Shown here piece after piece: positions 16,968 through 25,256 of a stretch of DNA of 64,000 nt; the first letter of the stretch is position 1, and each line of letters begins with the position of its first letter. Below the pieces are notes generated by a model. It had not been told where the DNA came from. It saw only the letters and a program-made list of their open reading frames with translations, and searched no databases. The stretch is from Nonomuraea glycinis (GTDB lineage Bacteria; Actinomycetota; Actinomycetes; Streptosporangiales; Streptosporangiaceae): the NCBI RefSeq assembly GCF_014646515.1, contig NZ_BMNK01000007.1, positions 405,001 through 469,000 of the forward strand. The letters are read 5' to 3'. The translations under genes were made by a program, and so were the position numbers.

Positions 16968-17417
16968 TCACAGGCTGTCGACGAACAGGGTGGCGCTGGG
17001 CTCGTCCATGCCGGTCTCGCCGCGTACCAGGAGGACGGCCTGCTCGGCGCGGCCCGCCTCCTTGAGCTCGCGGACCCGGGAGGCAAGGTCGGCCTGCGGC
17101 CGGGCGGGCCGCCGGGCGATGGCGGGCGGGTAGTGGATGGGGTAGCCGGCGGCGAGTCCGTCGACGGCTTCCTTGGCCTGCTTGAGGCTGAGGTCGGTGT
17201 GCTCGCGCAGGAGTTTGATCGCTTGGATCTTCTTGTCCTGCCTGATCAGGTCGTGCAGGGCGCCGTCGAGCTCCTCGGCTGACGGCCGGGGCGCGGGCAT
17301 CGCCGGGCGCCGGTCCGTCGTGTCGCCGCGCCGGCGGTTGAGGGCGATGACGCCGGCGCCGATGGCGACGATCAGGACGGTGGCGATGATCAGCAGCTCG
17401 GTCACCGAGAGTCCCAT
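16968..17417 (-). CDS. Membrane-anchored protein with L7/L12 C-terminal-like domain, paralogue B
   Basis: A 149-residue protein: transmembrane helix at residues about 5-25 (LLIIATVLIVAIGAGVIALN), a Pro-rich linker, then KIQAIKLLREHTDLSLKQAK followed by EAVDGLAAG. The latter is the signature of the ribosomal L7/L12 carboxy-terminal domain, the part that contacts translational GTPases. A final helical section repeats that of paralogue A. A membrane-tethered L7/L12-like domain is recurrent in actinomycetes but its role is not established. It lies 64 bases upstream of paralogue A in the same direction. Confidence 0.78.
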   Translation of the reverse strand: MGLSVTELLIIATVLIVAIGAGVIALNRRRGDTTDRRPAMPAPRPSAEELDGALHDLIRQDKKIQAIKLLREHTDLSLKQAKEAVDGLAAGYPIHYPPAIARRPARPQADLASRVRELKEAGRAEQAVLLVRGETGMDEPSATLFVDSL

Positions 17418-17951
17418 GGGCTGGATCGTAGCGCGCTGGGTCGGGCCGTTGGGTGCTTCTTGAAGCGTGCGTTTGAGGTGGTTCGGGCGTATCTGCGTTT
17501 GCTCGATAATAAACATTATGTCAAGTAGACGGTTCTGGAGGGGGGTGGGGGCTCCCCTGGGGTGGTGTGGCTCGCGTGTCGGCCCGGCGCACCGATGCCG
17601 GTCAGATATGCCCGTTTGGGCCGAGCCGGATGTGGATCCTGTGAGATGCGTTACCTCACGGTGCGTGAGCGCGCCGATGAGATCCGCTGTTTCGCACGTG
17701 GCGGTGACCGTTTCGTGTGAGAGTTGGTAACTTTCGTGTCGGAGGTGTCAGGGCTGGTCACTGTGGGTACGGTCCGTGCCGTTTGAGATCTTGGGTGGGG
17801 TTCTGGGGGCCACTCCCCTGGTTCGCGGAATTGCGCCGCCGGATGCGCCGCGTGCTTGACAGCACCTCTGACTTGTCGTTGATTCGCTGTCTTTGGCGCG
17901 GTGTGGCGTTTAGGGTGGTCTTCTGCTATCGCGCCGCGAGAGGAGCAGCAC
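17418..17951. other. Gene-poor interval with AT-rich dyad and repeated GTRAC motifs
   Basis: No gene is supported over about 530 bases. ATAAT-AAAC-ATTAT (17506-17519) is a sharp AT-rich dyad 90 bases upstream of the L7/L12-like gene. Around 17704-17742 two related motifs occur (see separate entry). The right end carries the ribosome site of the gene at 17952. Confidence 0.5.
17704..17742 (+). promoter_or_regulatory. Two MtrA-like motif candidates
   Basis: GTGAC-cgtttc-GTGTG (17704-17719) and GTAAC-tttcgt-GTCGG (17727-17742) resemble the GTAAC-N6-GTAAC direct repeat reported for the actinobacterial response regulator MtrA, with degenerate second halves. They may regulate the gene at 17952. 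The match is partial. Confidence 0.3.
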
Positions 17952-18221
17952 GTGGGAAACGAGTCTGTGTTATGTACGGTGTGCCAGGGGGTTCTCCCCG
18001 CATCGGGCCGTGAGGCGTACACGTCACTGCGTGGGCGGTTGATCGTGACGAATGGCTACTGCGCGGGTGGCTGCGCCGAACGGCGTGGCGAGCGGGCCCG
18101 GTTGGCTCAGCAGTCGCAGCAGCAGGAAGAGCAGCAGCAGGTGCGCCCGGTCGCGCCGGTGCCGCCGGCCGGTCCGGTGCGCGGGCAGCAGATTCCGGTG
18201 GCTCCCGGGATGTCCCGCTGA
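17952..18221 (+). CDS. Small Cys-rich protein, function unknown
   Basis: An 89-residue protein from a GTG preceded by AGGAG. Four cysteines are grouped as CTVC near the start and CAGGC about 30 residues later, suggesting a zinc-ribbon-like knuckle. The carboxy-terminal half is low-complexity (Gln-rich, then Pro/Val-rich) and probably disordered. One rare TTA codon lies near the beginning, so expression could depend on the bldA-type tRNA. No family recognised. Confidence 0.55.
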   Translation: MGNESVLCTVCQGVLPASGREAYTSLRGRLIVTNGYCAGGCAERRGERARLAQQSQQQEEQQQVRPVAPVPPAGPVRGQQIPVAPGMSR

Positions 18222-18235
18222 GGTGCCGCCGCCGG

Positions 18236-18372
18236 GTGGGGCGGTGGTGCTGAGGTGTTGTCGGCGGCCGTGGGCCGCCAGTGGTCGCGGGTCTGTACGA
18301 CCAGACCGTCACGGTTGAAGCGGGCGAAGACGCCGCCTGCGGTGGTGACGGGCTGGTCGTTTTCTTGTGCCG
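18236..18372 (-). pseudogene. Possible SnoaL-like carboxy-terminal remnant
   Basis: On the minus strand just past the VOC gene, the segment TTAGGVFARFNRDGLVVQTR then DHWRPTA resembles the last two strands of SnoaL/NTF2-fold proteins. There is no start codon or upstream domain, and no nearby in-frame stop, so it would be only a fragment. The call is tentative. Confidence 0.3.
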
Positions 18373-18384
18373 GGGCCTTCGGGG

Positions 18385-19107
18385 TCAGCGGGGGGTCAGC
18401 ACGCAGAACTCGTTGCCGTCGGGGTCGGCCATCGGCACCCCGTGGGTGTCGTGCCGGTCGATGTCGAGGCGGGTGGCGCCGAGGGAGATGAGGCGCTCGA
18501 CCTCGGCTTGCTGGTCGCCGTGTGCGGGTGGGGCGAGGTCGAAGTGGAGCCGGTTCTTTCCGGTCTTGAGCTCGACGGGCGGGCCGCCCCAGGTGACCTT
18601 GGGGCCGCCGTGCGGTGAGCGGATGGCGGTCTCCTCGTCCTGGTCCCAGACGAGTGGCCAGTCGAGTGCTCGGCTCCAGAAGTAGCCGACCTGCTGGGTG
18701 CCGTCGCCGGAGAGTGCTCCGATGAGGCCGCAGTCGGCGAGGAACTTGTTGTCGGGTCCGACGATGCAGAACTCGTTGCCTTCGGGGTCGGCGAGGACGA
18801 TGTGGTCTTCTTCGGGGAGTTGGCCGACGTCGAGGTGCTGGGCGCCGAGTTCGAGTGCTCTGGCCACCTTGTGCTGCTGGTCTTCCAGGGAGGTGCTGGT
18901 CAGGTCGAAGTGGACCCGGTTGGGCCCGGTTCTCTTGTCGTGCGTGGGGAGCCATCGGATGTGAAATCCGGTGTCGTCGTCGGGCAGGGTGGTGATGCCG
19001 CTGTGGGGGTCGTCGGACAGTTCCCAGCCGAGGAATTCTGCCCAGAAGCGCGCGAGGCGGGGTGGGTCGTTCGCGTCGAAGCAGAGGGCGAAGAGGTGCG
19101 ACGTCAT
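18385..19107 (-). CDS. Two-domain VOC (glyoxalase-like) protein
   Basis: A 240-residue protein made of two vicinal-oxygen-chelate domains in tandem. Each ends with the same cue, DPEGNEFCIVGP near residue 115 and DPDGNEFCVLTP at the end. Metal-binding His/Glu positions are partly kept (GPNRVHFDL and KNRLHFDLA). Such proteins are commonly annotated as bleomycin-resistance-like or glyoxalase-like, but substrate cannot be inferred. The ATG at 19107 begins the first domain directly (TSHLFALCFDANDP). Confidence 0.85.
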   Translation of the reverse strand: MTSHLFALCFDANDPPRLARFWAEFLGWELSDDPHSGITTLPDDDTGFHIRWLPTHDKRTGPNRVHFDLTSTSLEDQQHKVARALELGAQHLDVGQLPEEDHIVLADPEGNEFCIVGPDNKFLADCGLIGALSGDGTQQVGYFWSRALDWPLVWDQDEETAIRSPHGGPKVTWGGPPVELKTGKNRLHFDLAPPAHGDQQAEVERLISLGATRLDIDRHDTHGVPMADPDGNEFCVLTPR

Positions 19108-19231
19108 GGCGCATCTCCAATCTGTTGGCTGACGGGCGCGGCCGGGCAGGTCTTGCCCGGCGCCTGACGGGCGCCACGCTAGACCGCCGCCTGACGGCGG
19201 CGCCAACGAATTTCGCCCGAGGCGGGTGGGG

Positions 19232-19528
19232 TCAGCGGGTGTAGGGGCGGGTGGCGGTGACGGCGGTGACGGGCAGGGGGCCGTACAGGTGGGGGAAGCC
19301 GTTCTCGGTGCGGATGTCGAGGCCGGTGGGGTCGATGTCGAGGATGAGCAGGGGTTCGGTGAGGTGGCTGTAGAAGGTGGTGTGGACGCCGTGGAGTTGG
19401 TCGAGGTCGCGGCTGCAGTGGATGAAGCCTTCTTGGTCGAGGGTGCGGCCGAGGGTGGAGATGCGGTACTCCCCCGTGTGCTGGGCGTGGGTCCAGTCGG
19501 TGGTGAGTGCCAGGTGGTGGATGGTCAT
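19232..19528 (-). CDS. DUF952 family protein
   Basis: A 98-residue protein of the DUF952 family, a fold related to ADP-ribosyltransferases. The hallmark EGFIHCSRDLDQLHGV is present, followed by LLILDIDPTGLDIRTE and FPHLYGPLP. Its ATG overlaps the acetyltransferase stop codon (ATGA), so the two are coupled. No biochemical role is established for the family. Confidence 0.85.
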   Translation of the reverse strand: MTIHHLALTTDWTHAQHTGEYRISTLGRTLDQEGFIHCSRDLDQLHGVHTTFYSHLTEPLLILDIDPTGLDIRTENGFPHLYGPLPVTAVTATRPYTR

Positions 19529-20079
19529 GGCGTCCATTCGGTGGCGAGCATGGCGTAGATCATTTCTGAGGACCATTCGCCTTTGACGTGTCCGTTGTCG
19601 ATGAGGTGGGCTTCGCGGCGCATGCCGAGTTTTTCCAGGACGCGGGCGGAGGCGGTGTTGCGGGCGTCGAGGCGGCCGACGATGCGGTGCAGGCCGAGGT
19701 GGTCGAAGCCGAGGCGGAGCATTTCGCGGGCGGCTTCGGGGGCGTAGCCGTGGCCGTGGTGGGTGGGGTTGAGGATGTAGCCGATCTCGCCTTGGCGGTG
19801 TTCTTGGCTGGTCCAGATGAGCAGGCAGTTGCCGATGAGGTCGCCGGTGTCGCGCTGGGTGATGGCGAGGTCGATGGCGTCGCCTTCGTGGAGCAGGGCG
19901 GTGCGGGAGATCTTCTTGTCGAGGAAGGTGCGGGTGGTGTCGAGGTCGCGGGGCCCCCAATAGAGGTGGCGGGTGACGTCGGGGCGGGATTCGTAGGCGT
20001 ACAGGGGGTGGAGGTCGTGGGGGGTGAAGGGGCGCAGGAGGAGGCGATCGGTGGTGATCGGGTAATCAGGTTTGAGCAC
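19525..20079 (-). CDS. GNAT acetyltransferase, RimJ/RimL type
   Basis: A 184-residue GNAT acetyltransferase. The amino-terminal ITTDRLLLRPFTPHDLHPLY is typical of RimJ/RimL-like enzymes. The acetyl-CoA loop is around GHGYAPEAAREMLRLGF, and the carboxy-terminal ARNTASARVLEKLGMRREA is the conserved helix and strand. It probably acetylates a protein amino terminus or small amine. It leads a two-gene operon with DUF952. Confidence 0.88.
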   Translation of the reverse strand: MLKPDYPITTDRLLLRPFTPHDLHPLYAYESRPDVTRHLYWGPRDLDTTRTFLDKKISRTALLHEGDAIDLAITQRDTGDLIGNCLLIWTSQEHRQGEIGYILNPTHHGHGYAPEAAREMLRLGFDHLGLHRIVGRLDARNTASARVLEKLGMRREAHLIDNGHVKGEWSSEMIYAMLATEWTP

Positions 20080-20197
20080 CGGCGCAGTGTAGAGGGGCGG
20101 CTGGGCAGGGTGCGAGGCGTTTTCGCAGGGGGCGGTGAGCAGGGTGTGCAGGTGGTGGGTGGGGCGTGAGGTGGGCGGCGAGGTCGGTGTGGCTGTT

Positions 20198-20296
20198 TCA
20201 GTGGCGGAAGGGGGCGAGTTCGGTGTCGATGAGCTGGGCGAAGGCTTCGGCGAGGAGGTGGGCGTGGCGTCGGCGGCCGCGTTCCTGGGTGGTCAT
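20198..20296 (-). CDS. Small ORF coupled to SMR transporter gene
   Basis: A 32-residue frame whose ATG overlaps the stop of the SMR gene (ATGA). Nearly every third codon position is G or C, as in real genes here. The product (RRRHAHLLAEAFAQLIDTEL region) would be a basic-then-acidic amphipathic helix. It may be a genuine tiny protein or the relic of a longer gene. No homologue is recognised. Confidence 0.35.
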   Translation of the reverse strand: MTTQERGRRRHAHLLAEAFAQLIDTELAPFRH

Positions 20297-20616
20297 GGGG
20301 TGGCGGCGAGGTTGAGGACGACGACGCCGCCGATGATGAGGAGGATGCCGCCGATTTTGAATGGGGTGAGGCTTTCGCCCATGAAGGCGGCGCCGATGAG
20401 GGCGATGAGGGCGGTGCCGGCGCCGGCCCAGACGGCGTAGGCGGTGCCCATGTCGAGCTGCAGTTTGAGTGCCTGGGCGAGCAGGATGAAGGAGGTGATG
20501 TAGCCGAGGGCGGTGAGGGTGGTCCAGCCGAGGTGGGTGAAGCCGTCGCTGAGTTTGAGTGCGGTGGTGGCGGTGACTTCGCTGGCGATGGCGAGGGCGA
20601 GCAGGAGCCAGGGCAT
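20293..20616 (-). CDS. Small multidrug resistance (SMR) transporter
   Basis: A 107-residue, four-helix membrane protein of the EmrE/QacE/SugE family. Helix 1 holds the essential Glu (LALAIASEVTATTALKLS), helix 3 has YAVWAGAGTALIALIG, and helix 4 is GGILLIIGGVVVLNL. Length and charge distribution match functional proton-coupled antiporters of quaternary cations or guanidinium. A 32-residue coupled ORF follows. Confidence 0.9.
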   Translation of the reverse strand: MPWLLLALAIASEVTATTALKLSDGFTHLGWTTLTALGYITSFILLAQALKLQLDMGTAYAVWAGAGTALIALIGAAFMGESLTPFKIGGILLIIGGVVVLNLAATP

Positions 20617-20703
20617 GGGGCCCTCTCTGGGATTGTGGTACGGGCGTGCCAGTTTAGGGTGGGCGGGTTGAAAAGGGAGTCGAATGCGTGTTCCACTGGG
20701 CGG

Positions 20704-21657
20704 GTGGGCTGGGATGCGTTACCTCTGGTGGACGCCGTCGATGAGCGGCCGCTGATCGAGCGGCGGGCCGTGGTGCGTGACGGGTTCTATGAGATGCAGG
20801 TCCGCACGGTGATCGAGCGGGTGCCGGGGTCCGCGGGCATCGCGCAGCGGTGGGCGGTGTCCCCCTACCGTGGTTGCGCCCATGCTTGCCGCGGCTGCGG
20901 TGCCCGCGGCGGGCATCGCCGGTTGGGGCTGGACGCGGGGGTGGATTTCGACACGCGGGTCGTGGTGAAGGCGAACGCGGTGGAGCGGCTGGGCGTCGAG
21001 TTGGGCCGGTGGGGTGGTGAGGCGCTGGCGGTGGGGGTGAGTGGTGACTGTTATCAGGAGGCGGAGCGTACGTACCGGTTGATGCCGGGGATCGTGGCGG
21101 CGCTGGCGGGGGCGGCGGTGCCGTTCACGGTGTATACGAGGAGTCCGCTGGTGCTGCGGGACGCGGCGTTGCTGGCGCGGGCGGGTGCGCAGGTGGCGGT
21201 GTCGATCGCGTTCGTGGACGAGCGGATCCGGCGGGCGGTGGAGCCGGGTGCGGTGGGTGCGCAGGCGCGGCTGGAGTTGGTGGCGTCGCTGGTGGAGGCG
21301 GGGGTGGAGTGCCGGGTGCTGATGGCTCCGGTGTTGCCGTTGCTGAGTGATGGGGCGGATCAGCTGGAGGCGACGGTGCGGCGGATCGCGGCGGCGGGTG
21401 CGGTGGCGGTGGAGCCGGTGGTGTTGCGGTTGCCGGTGGGGACGCGGGCGTGGTTCGTGGAGTGGCTGGGGCGGGCGCGTCCGGAGTTGGTGGGGCGTTA
21501 TGAGGAGCTGTATGACGGGGCGGGGTTCCCCTCCCCCGATTATGAGCGGCGGATCTTGGGGCAGATCGGGCAGTTGGGCCGGCGCTACGGGGTGCCGGTG
21601 GGGTCGGTGGTGGCGCGGGTGCGGGAGCCGCGGTTTCCGCAGTTGACTGTGGTGTGA
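20704..21657 (+). CDS. Rv2578c-type radical SAM protein
   Basis: A roughly 317-residue radical SAM protein of the mycobacterial Rv2578c type. The SAM cluster motif is CAHACRGC (C-x3-C-x2-C) in SPYRGCAHACRGCGARGGH. The usual aromatic residue before the third Cys is replaced by Gly, and the later GT-TD-YQ motif is altered to GVSGDCYQEAE, so it may have diverged. Distance to hhyS is only 137 bases in the same direction, but hairpins in between argue for separate transcription. The GTG at 20704 is preferred; TTG at 20668 is possible. Confidence 0.75.
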   Translation: MGWDALPLVDAVDERPLIERRAVVRDGFYEMQVRTVIERVPGSAGIAQRWAVSPYRGCAHACRGCGARGGHRRLGLDAGVDFDTRVVVKANAVERLGVELGRWGGEALAVGVSGDCYQEAERTYRLMPGIVAALAGAAVPFTVYTRSPLVLRDAALLARAGAQVAVSIAFVDERIRRAVEPGAVGAQARLELVASLVEAGVECRVLMAPVLPLLSDGADQLEATVRRIAAAGAVAVEPVVLRLPVGTRAWFVEWLGRARPELVGRYEELYDGAGFPSPDYERRILGQIGQLGRRYGVPVGSVVARVREPRFPQLTVV

Positions 21658-21706
21658 CGCGGGGAGGTTGCATCCCTTGCTCCGGCGTGTGTCCTGACTG
21701 GTGTGG

Positions 21707-21787
21707 TTTGTGGGGCCTCGTGCTGAGGTAGAGCACTACTCAGAGTCACGTTCCGGACGCCGTGGGTGTCCGGGCGGGGTGAGGGGG
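21707..21787 (+). promoter_or_regulatory. Putative hhySL promoter and structured leader
   Basis: TTTGTG (21707-21712) and TAGAGC (21729-21734) are a weak -35/-10 pair with 16-base spacing. CTGAGGTAG-AGCA-CTACTCAG (21723-21743) forms an eight-base-pair stem with one bulge, covering the -10. CCGGAC/GTCCGG (21753-21773) forms a second stem before the GAGGGGG ribosome site. These are candidate operator and leader structures for hydrogenase expression. Confidence 0.4.
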
Positions 21788-21794
21788 TGGTGGC

Positions 21795-22838
21795 ATGAGC
21801 GCGGTCACGCCGCAGGCGGGGGTCGACGAGGTTCACATTCTGTGGACGTCGGAGGGCATGAGCTGTGACGGGGACACGGTGTCGGTCACGGCCGCGGGGC
21901 TGCCGAGCATCGAGGAGGTGCTGCTCGGGTTGGTGCCGGGGTTGCCGAAGGTGCATCTGCACAACAAGGTGCTGGCGCCGGAGGTGGGCGCGGAGTTCAT
22001 GGCGGCCTTCCATCGGGCGGCGGAGGGTGAGCTGGGGCCGTACATCTTCGTGGTGGAGGGGTCGATCCCGAACGAGCACATCAACGGCGAGGGGTTCTGG
22101 ACGTCGATGGGCAATGATCCGGTGACGGGTCAGCCGATCACGGTGAACGAGTGGATCGACAGGCTGGCGCCGGGTGCGTGGGCTGTGGTGGCGATCGGCA
22201 CGTGTGCGGCGTACGGCGGTATTCATGCGATGGCGGGTAATCCGACGGGGAGCATGGGGCTGGCGGATTATCTCGGGGAGGGGTTCCGGTCGGCGGGTGG
22301 GTTGCCGATCGTGAACGTGCCGGGGTGCCCGGTGCAGCCGGACAATTTCATGGAGACGCTGACCTGGTTGCTGTATCAGGTGGCGGGGCTGGCGCCGATG
22401 ATTCCGCTGGATCGGCAGTTGCGGCCGACGTGGTTGTTCGGCAAGACGGTGCACGAGGGGTGTGACCGGGCGGGTTATTACGAGCAGGGGGATTTCGCGC
22501 GGGATTACAACTCGCCGAAGTGCCAGGTGCGGATCGGCTGCTGGGGGCCGGTGGTGAACTGCAATGTCACCAAGCGCGGCTGGATGGACGGTATCGGTGG
22601 GTGCCCGAATGTGGGCGGGATCTGTATCGGCTGCACGATGCCTGGTTTTCCGGACAAGTTCATGCCGTTCATGGATGAGCCGCCGGGCGGGTCTTTGTCG
22701 GCGGGGATGGCGTCGATGTACGGGGGGTTGGTGCGCAGTCTTCGGGCGATCACCAACAAGTCGGCCAACAAGGAGCCGAAGTGGCGGCACAACGGCCGGC
22801 GATTGACGAGCGGCTACGATCCCCGCTGGCGGGGCTAG
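21795..22838 (+). CDS. hhyS: [NiFe]-hydrogenase group 1h small subunit
   Basis: The 347-residue electron-transfer subunit. There is no Tat signal, matching the cytosolic-facing group 1h (former group 5) high-affinity enzymes that oxidise atmospheric H2. Near the start SEGMSCDGD gives C24-x2-D27 where most hydrogenases have CxxC. This agrees with the three-Cys/one-Asp proximal [4Fe-4S] cluster known from the Ralstonia group 5 enzyme. GTCAAYGG and GCPVQPDN complete that site. The distal part (CQVRIGCWGPVVNC, CPNVGGICIGC) binds the medial and distal clusters. Confidence 0.95.
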   Translation: MSAVTPQAGVDEVHILWTSEGMSCDGDTVSVTAAGLPSIEEVLLGLVPGLPKVHLHNKVLAPEVGAEFMAAFHRAAEGELGPYIFVVEGSIPNEHINGEGFWTSMGNDPVTGQPITVNEWIDRLAPGAWAVVAIGTCAAYGGIHAMAGNPTGSMGLADYLGEGFRSAGGLPIVNVPGCPVQPDNFMETLTWLLYQVAGLAPMIPLDRQLRPTWLFGKTVHEGCDRAGYYEQGDFARDYNSPKCQVRIGCWGPVVNCNVTKRGWMDGIGGCPNVGGICIGCTMPGFPDKFMPFMDEPPGGSLSAGMASMYGGLVRSLRAITNKSANKEPKWRHNGRRLTSGYDPRWRG

Positions 22839-22854
22839 AAGGGGGGACGTCGAG

Positions 22855-24648
22855 GTGACGGCCCGATCAGTGCAGGCGCAGGAGACCCGCGAGCTGGTGG
22901 AGATGTCGTGGGATCCGATCACCCGGATCATCGGCAATCTGGGGATCTATACGAAGATCGATTTCAAGAATCGGGAGGTGGTGGAGTGTAAGAGCACGTC
23001 GTCGTTGTTCCGTGGCTACAGCGTGTTCATGAAGGGGAAGGATCCGCGGGATTCGCATTTCATCACCAGCCGGATCTGTGGCATCTGTGGTGACAATCAT
23101 GCGGTCTGCTCGATCTACGCGCAGAACATGGCGTACAGGATCAAGCCGCCGCCGCTGGCCGACTGGATCATGAATCTGGGTGAGGCCGCGGAGTACATGT
23201 TCGATCACACGCTCTTCCAGGACAACCTGGTGTTCGTCGACTACTGCGAGCAGATGGTGAAGGAGACGAATCCGAGTCTGCTGCGCCGGGCGGAGACGAC
23301 GCAGGCGCCGCGTGGTGACGTGCACGGGTATCGCACGATCGCGGACATCATGCGGGCGTTCAATCCGTTCGTCGGGGACATGTACCGCGAGGCGTTGCAG
23401 GTGAGCCGGGTGACGCGGGAGATGTGCTGCCTGATGGAGGGGCGGCATGTGCATCCGTCGACGCTGTATCCGGGTGGGGTGGGGACGGTGGCGACGCCGC
23501 AGTTGTTCACCGACTATCTGGTGCGGCTGATCAGGGTGCTGGACTTCGTGAAGAAGGCCGTGCCGATGAACGACGACGTGTTCGACTTCTTCTACGAGGC
23601 GCTGCCGGGGTATGAGGAGGTGGGTCGGCGGCGGGTGATGCTGGGCTGCTGGGGGGCGTTCCAGGATCCGGCGGTGGTGGACTACGACTACCGGCACATG
23701 GACGAGTGGGGCCGGGCGATGTTCGTGACGCCCGGGATCGTGCTGGACGGTGAGCTGCGCACGACGAACCTGGTCGACATCAATCTGGGGATCAGGATCC
23801 TGCTGGGGAGCTCGTTCTACGACGACTGGGTGAGTGAGGAGCGGTTCGTCGAGCGTGACCCGCTGGGCAATCCGGTCGATCAGCGGCATCCGTGGAACCA
23901 GACGACGCTGCCCAAGCCGCAGAAGCGGGATCTGGACGGCGGTAACTACAGCTGGGTGATGAGTCCCCGCTGGTTCGACGACCGTACCGGCGATCATCTG
24001 GCGCTGGACACGGGGGGCGGGCCGCTGGCGCGGTTGTGGACGACGGCGCTGGCGGGGCTGGTGGACACGGGGCCGGTGCGGGCGACCGGGCGGAGCGTGG
24101 AGATCAATCTGCCGAAGAGCGCGGCGTTCCCGGAGATGCGGCTGGAGTGGCAGGTGCCGCGGTGGGCGAACACGATCGAGCGGAACCGGGCGCGGATGTA
24201 CTTCGTCGCGTACGCGGCGGCGATCGCGTTCCATTTCGTGGAGCAGGCGCTGACGGAGGTGCGGGCGGGGCGGACGAAGGTGTTCACGGACTTCGATGTG
24301 CCGGAGGAGGCGATCGGCTGCGGGTTCCATGAGGCGGTGCGGGGGGTGCTGTCGCATCACATGGTGATCCGCGACGGGAAGATCGCGAATTATCATCCGT
24401 ATCCGCCGACGCCGTGGAACGCCAGTCCGAGGGACGTGTACGGGACGCCGGGGCCGTATGAGGACGCGGTGCAGGGCATGCACATCTTCGAGGAGAACGG
24501 GCCGGAGAACTTCAAGGGCATCGACATCATGCGGACGGTGCGGAGCTTCGATCCGTGCCTGCCGTGCGGGGTGCACATGTATCTGGGTGACGGGAAGGTG
24601 CTGCGGCAGGTGCACTCCCCCACGCTCGGGATGAGTGCGGGGGGTTAG
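22855..24648 (+). CDS. hhyL: [NiFe]-hydrogenase group 1h large subunit
   Basis: The 597-residue catalytic subunit. The nickel ligands are in the L1 motif RICGICGDNH and the L2 motif DPCLPCGVH. After that His comes a roughly 23-residue tail (beginning MYLGDGKV) that the maturation protease should remove once the metal centre is inserted. The start is GTG at 22855 with AAGGGGGG upstream and 16 bases after hhyS, so the two are co-transcribed. Sequence is complete and shows no damaged motif. Confidence 0.96.
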   Translation: MTARSVQAQETRELVEMSWDPITRIIGNLGIYTKIDFKNREVVECKSTSSLFRGYSVFMKGKDPRDSHFITSRICGICGDNHAVCSIYAQNMAYRIKPPPLADWIMNLGEAAEYMFDHTLFQDNLVFVDYCEQMVKETNPSLLRRAETTQAPRGDVHGYRTIADIMRAFNPFVGDMYREALQVSRVTREMCCLMEGRHVHPSTLYPGGVGTVATPQLFTDYLVRLIRVLDFVKKAVPMNDDVFDFFYEALPGYEEVGRRRVMLGCWGAFQDPAVVDYDYRHMDEWGRAMFVTPGIVLDGELRTTNLVDINLGIRILLGSSFYDDWVSEERFVERDPLGNPVDQRHPWNQTTLPKPQKRDLDGGNYSWVMSPRWFDDRTGDHLALDTGGGPLARLWTTALAGLVDTGPVRATGRSVEINLPKSAAFPEMRLEWQVPRWANTIERNRARMYFVAYAAAIAFHFVEQALTEVRAGRTKVFTDFDVPEEAIGCGFHEAVRGVLSHHMVIRDGKIANYHPYPPTPWNASPRDVYGTPGPYEDAVQGMHIFEENGPENFKGIDIMRTVRSFDPCLPCGVHMYLGDGKVLRQVHSPTLGMSAGG

Positions 24649-24650
24649 CG

Positions 24651-25256
24651 GTGGAGGAGCGGGAGGTCGCCGAGCGGGTGCGCCGGGTCGAGGCGCTGCT
24701 GGAGGTGGCCGACGAGCGGGCGGTGGAGCTGGCCGGGGCGCTGCTGGAGCTGTACGGGGAGGCGTTGTCGCGGGTGATGGCGACGGTATCGGCGGTATCG
24801 GCGGTGTCGGCTCCCCTGCCGGCTCCAGGCTCTCCCGTCTCGGCTCCTGGGGCGGCTTCCGTCTCGGCTGTCTCGGCTTCGGGGGCGGTGGAGGGGCTCG
24901 TGGAGCGGGTGGCCGCTGATGAGCTGGTGTCGCATCTGCTGTTGTTGCACGGCCTGCATCCGGTGGAGGCGCGGGTGCGGGTGGAGCGGGCGGCCGAGCG
25001 GGTGGCCGGGGCGGCGGCGGAGGTCGTGGAGGTGGGTCCGGGGGTGGCCCGGGTGCGGTTGCGGCGGGCGGCGAAGGGGTGCGGCTCGTCGCGGGGAGCG
25101 CTCGGCTCGGCGCTGGAGGCGGCGGTGCGTGACGCGGCGCCGGAGATCGAGCGGGTCGAGATCGAGGTCGTGGACAGCGCGCCGCCTGCCGTGGTGATCC
25201 CCGTGGAGGAGCTGTTCCGGGCTCCGGTACGGGGTCCGTCGGGGATGCCGGCGTGA
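24651..25256 (+). CDS. NifU-like protein with a single cysteine
   Basis: A 201-residue protein two bases after hhyL. A helical amino-terminal region is followed by an Ala/Ser/Val/Pro linker (about residues 44-80, repeated VSAVSA). The carboxy-terminal NifU-type domain has KGCGSSRGALGSALEAAVRD. NifU domains usually have CxxC here to bridge a [4Fe-4S] cluster. The first Cys is Ala, leaving the only cysteine in the protein. A cluster-carrier role is therefore doubtful unless ligands come from a partner. It occupies the place of a presumed electron-transfer gene in related loci. Confidence 0.78.
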   Translation: MEEREVAERVRRVEALLEVADERAVELAGALLELYGEALSRVMATVSAVSAVSAPLPAPGSPVSAPGAASVSAVSASGAVEGLVERVAADELVSHLLLLHGLHPVEARVRVERAAERVAGAAAEVVEVGPGVARVRLRRAAKGCGSSRGALGSALEAAVRDAAPEIERVEIEVVDSAPPAVVIPVEELFRAPVRGPSGMPA

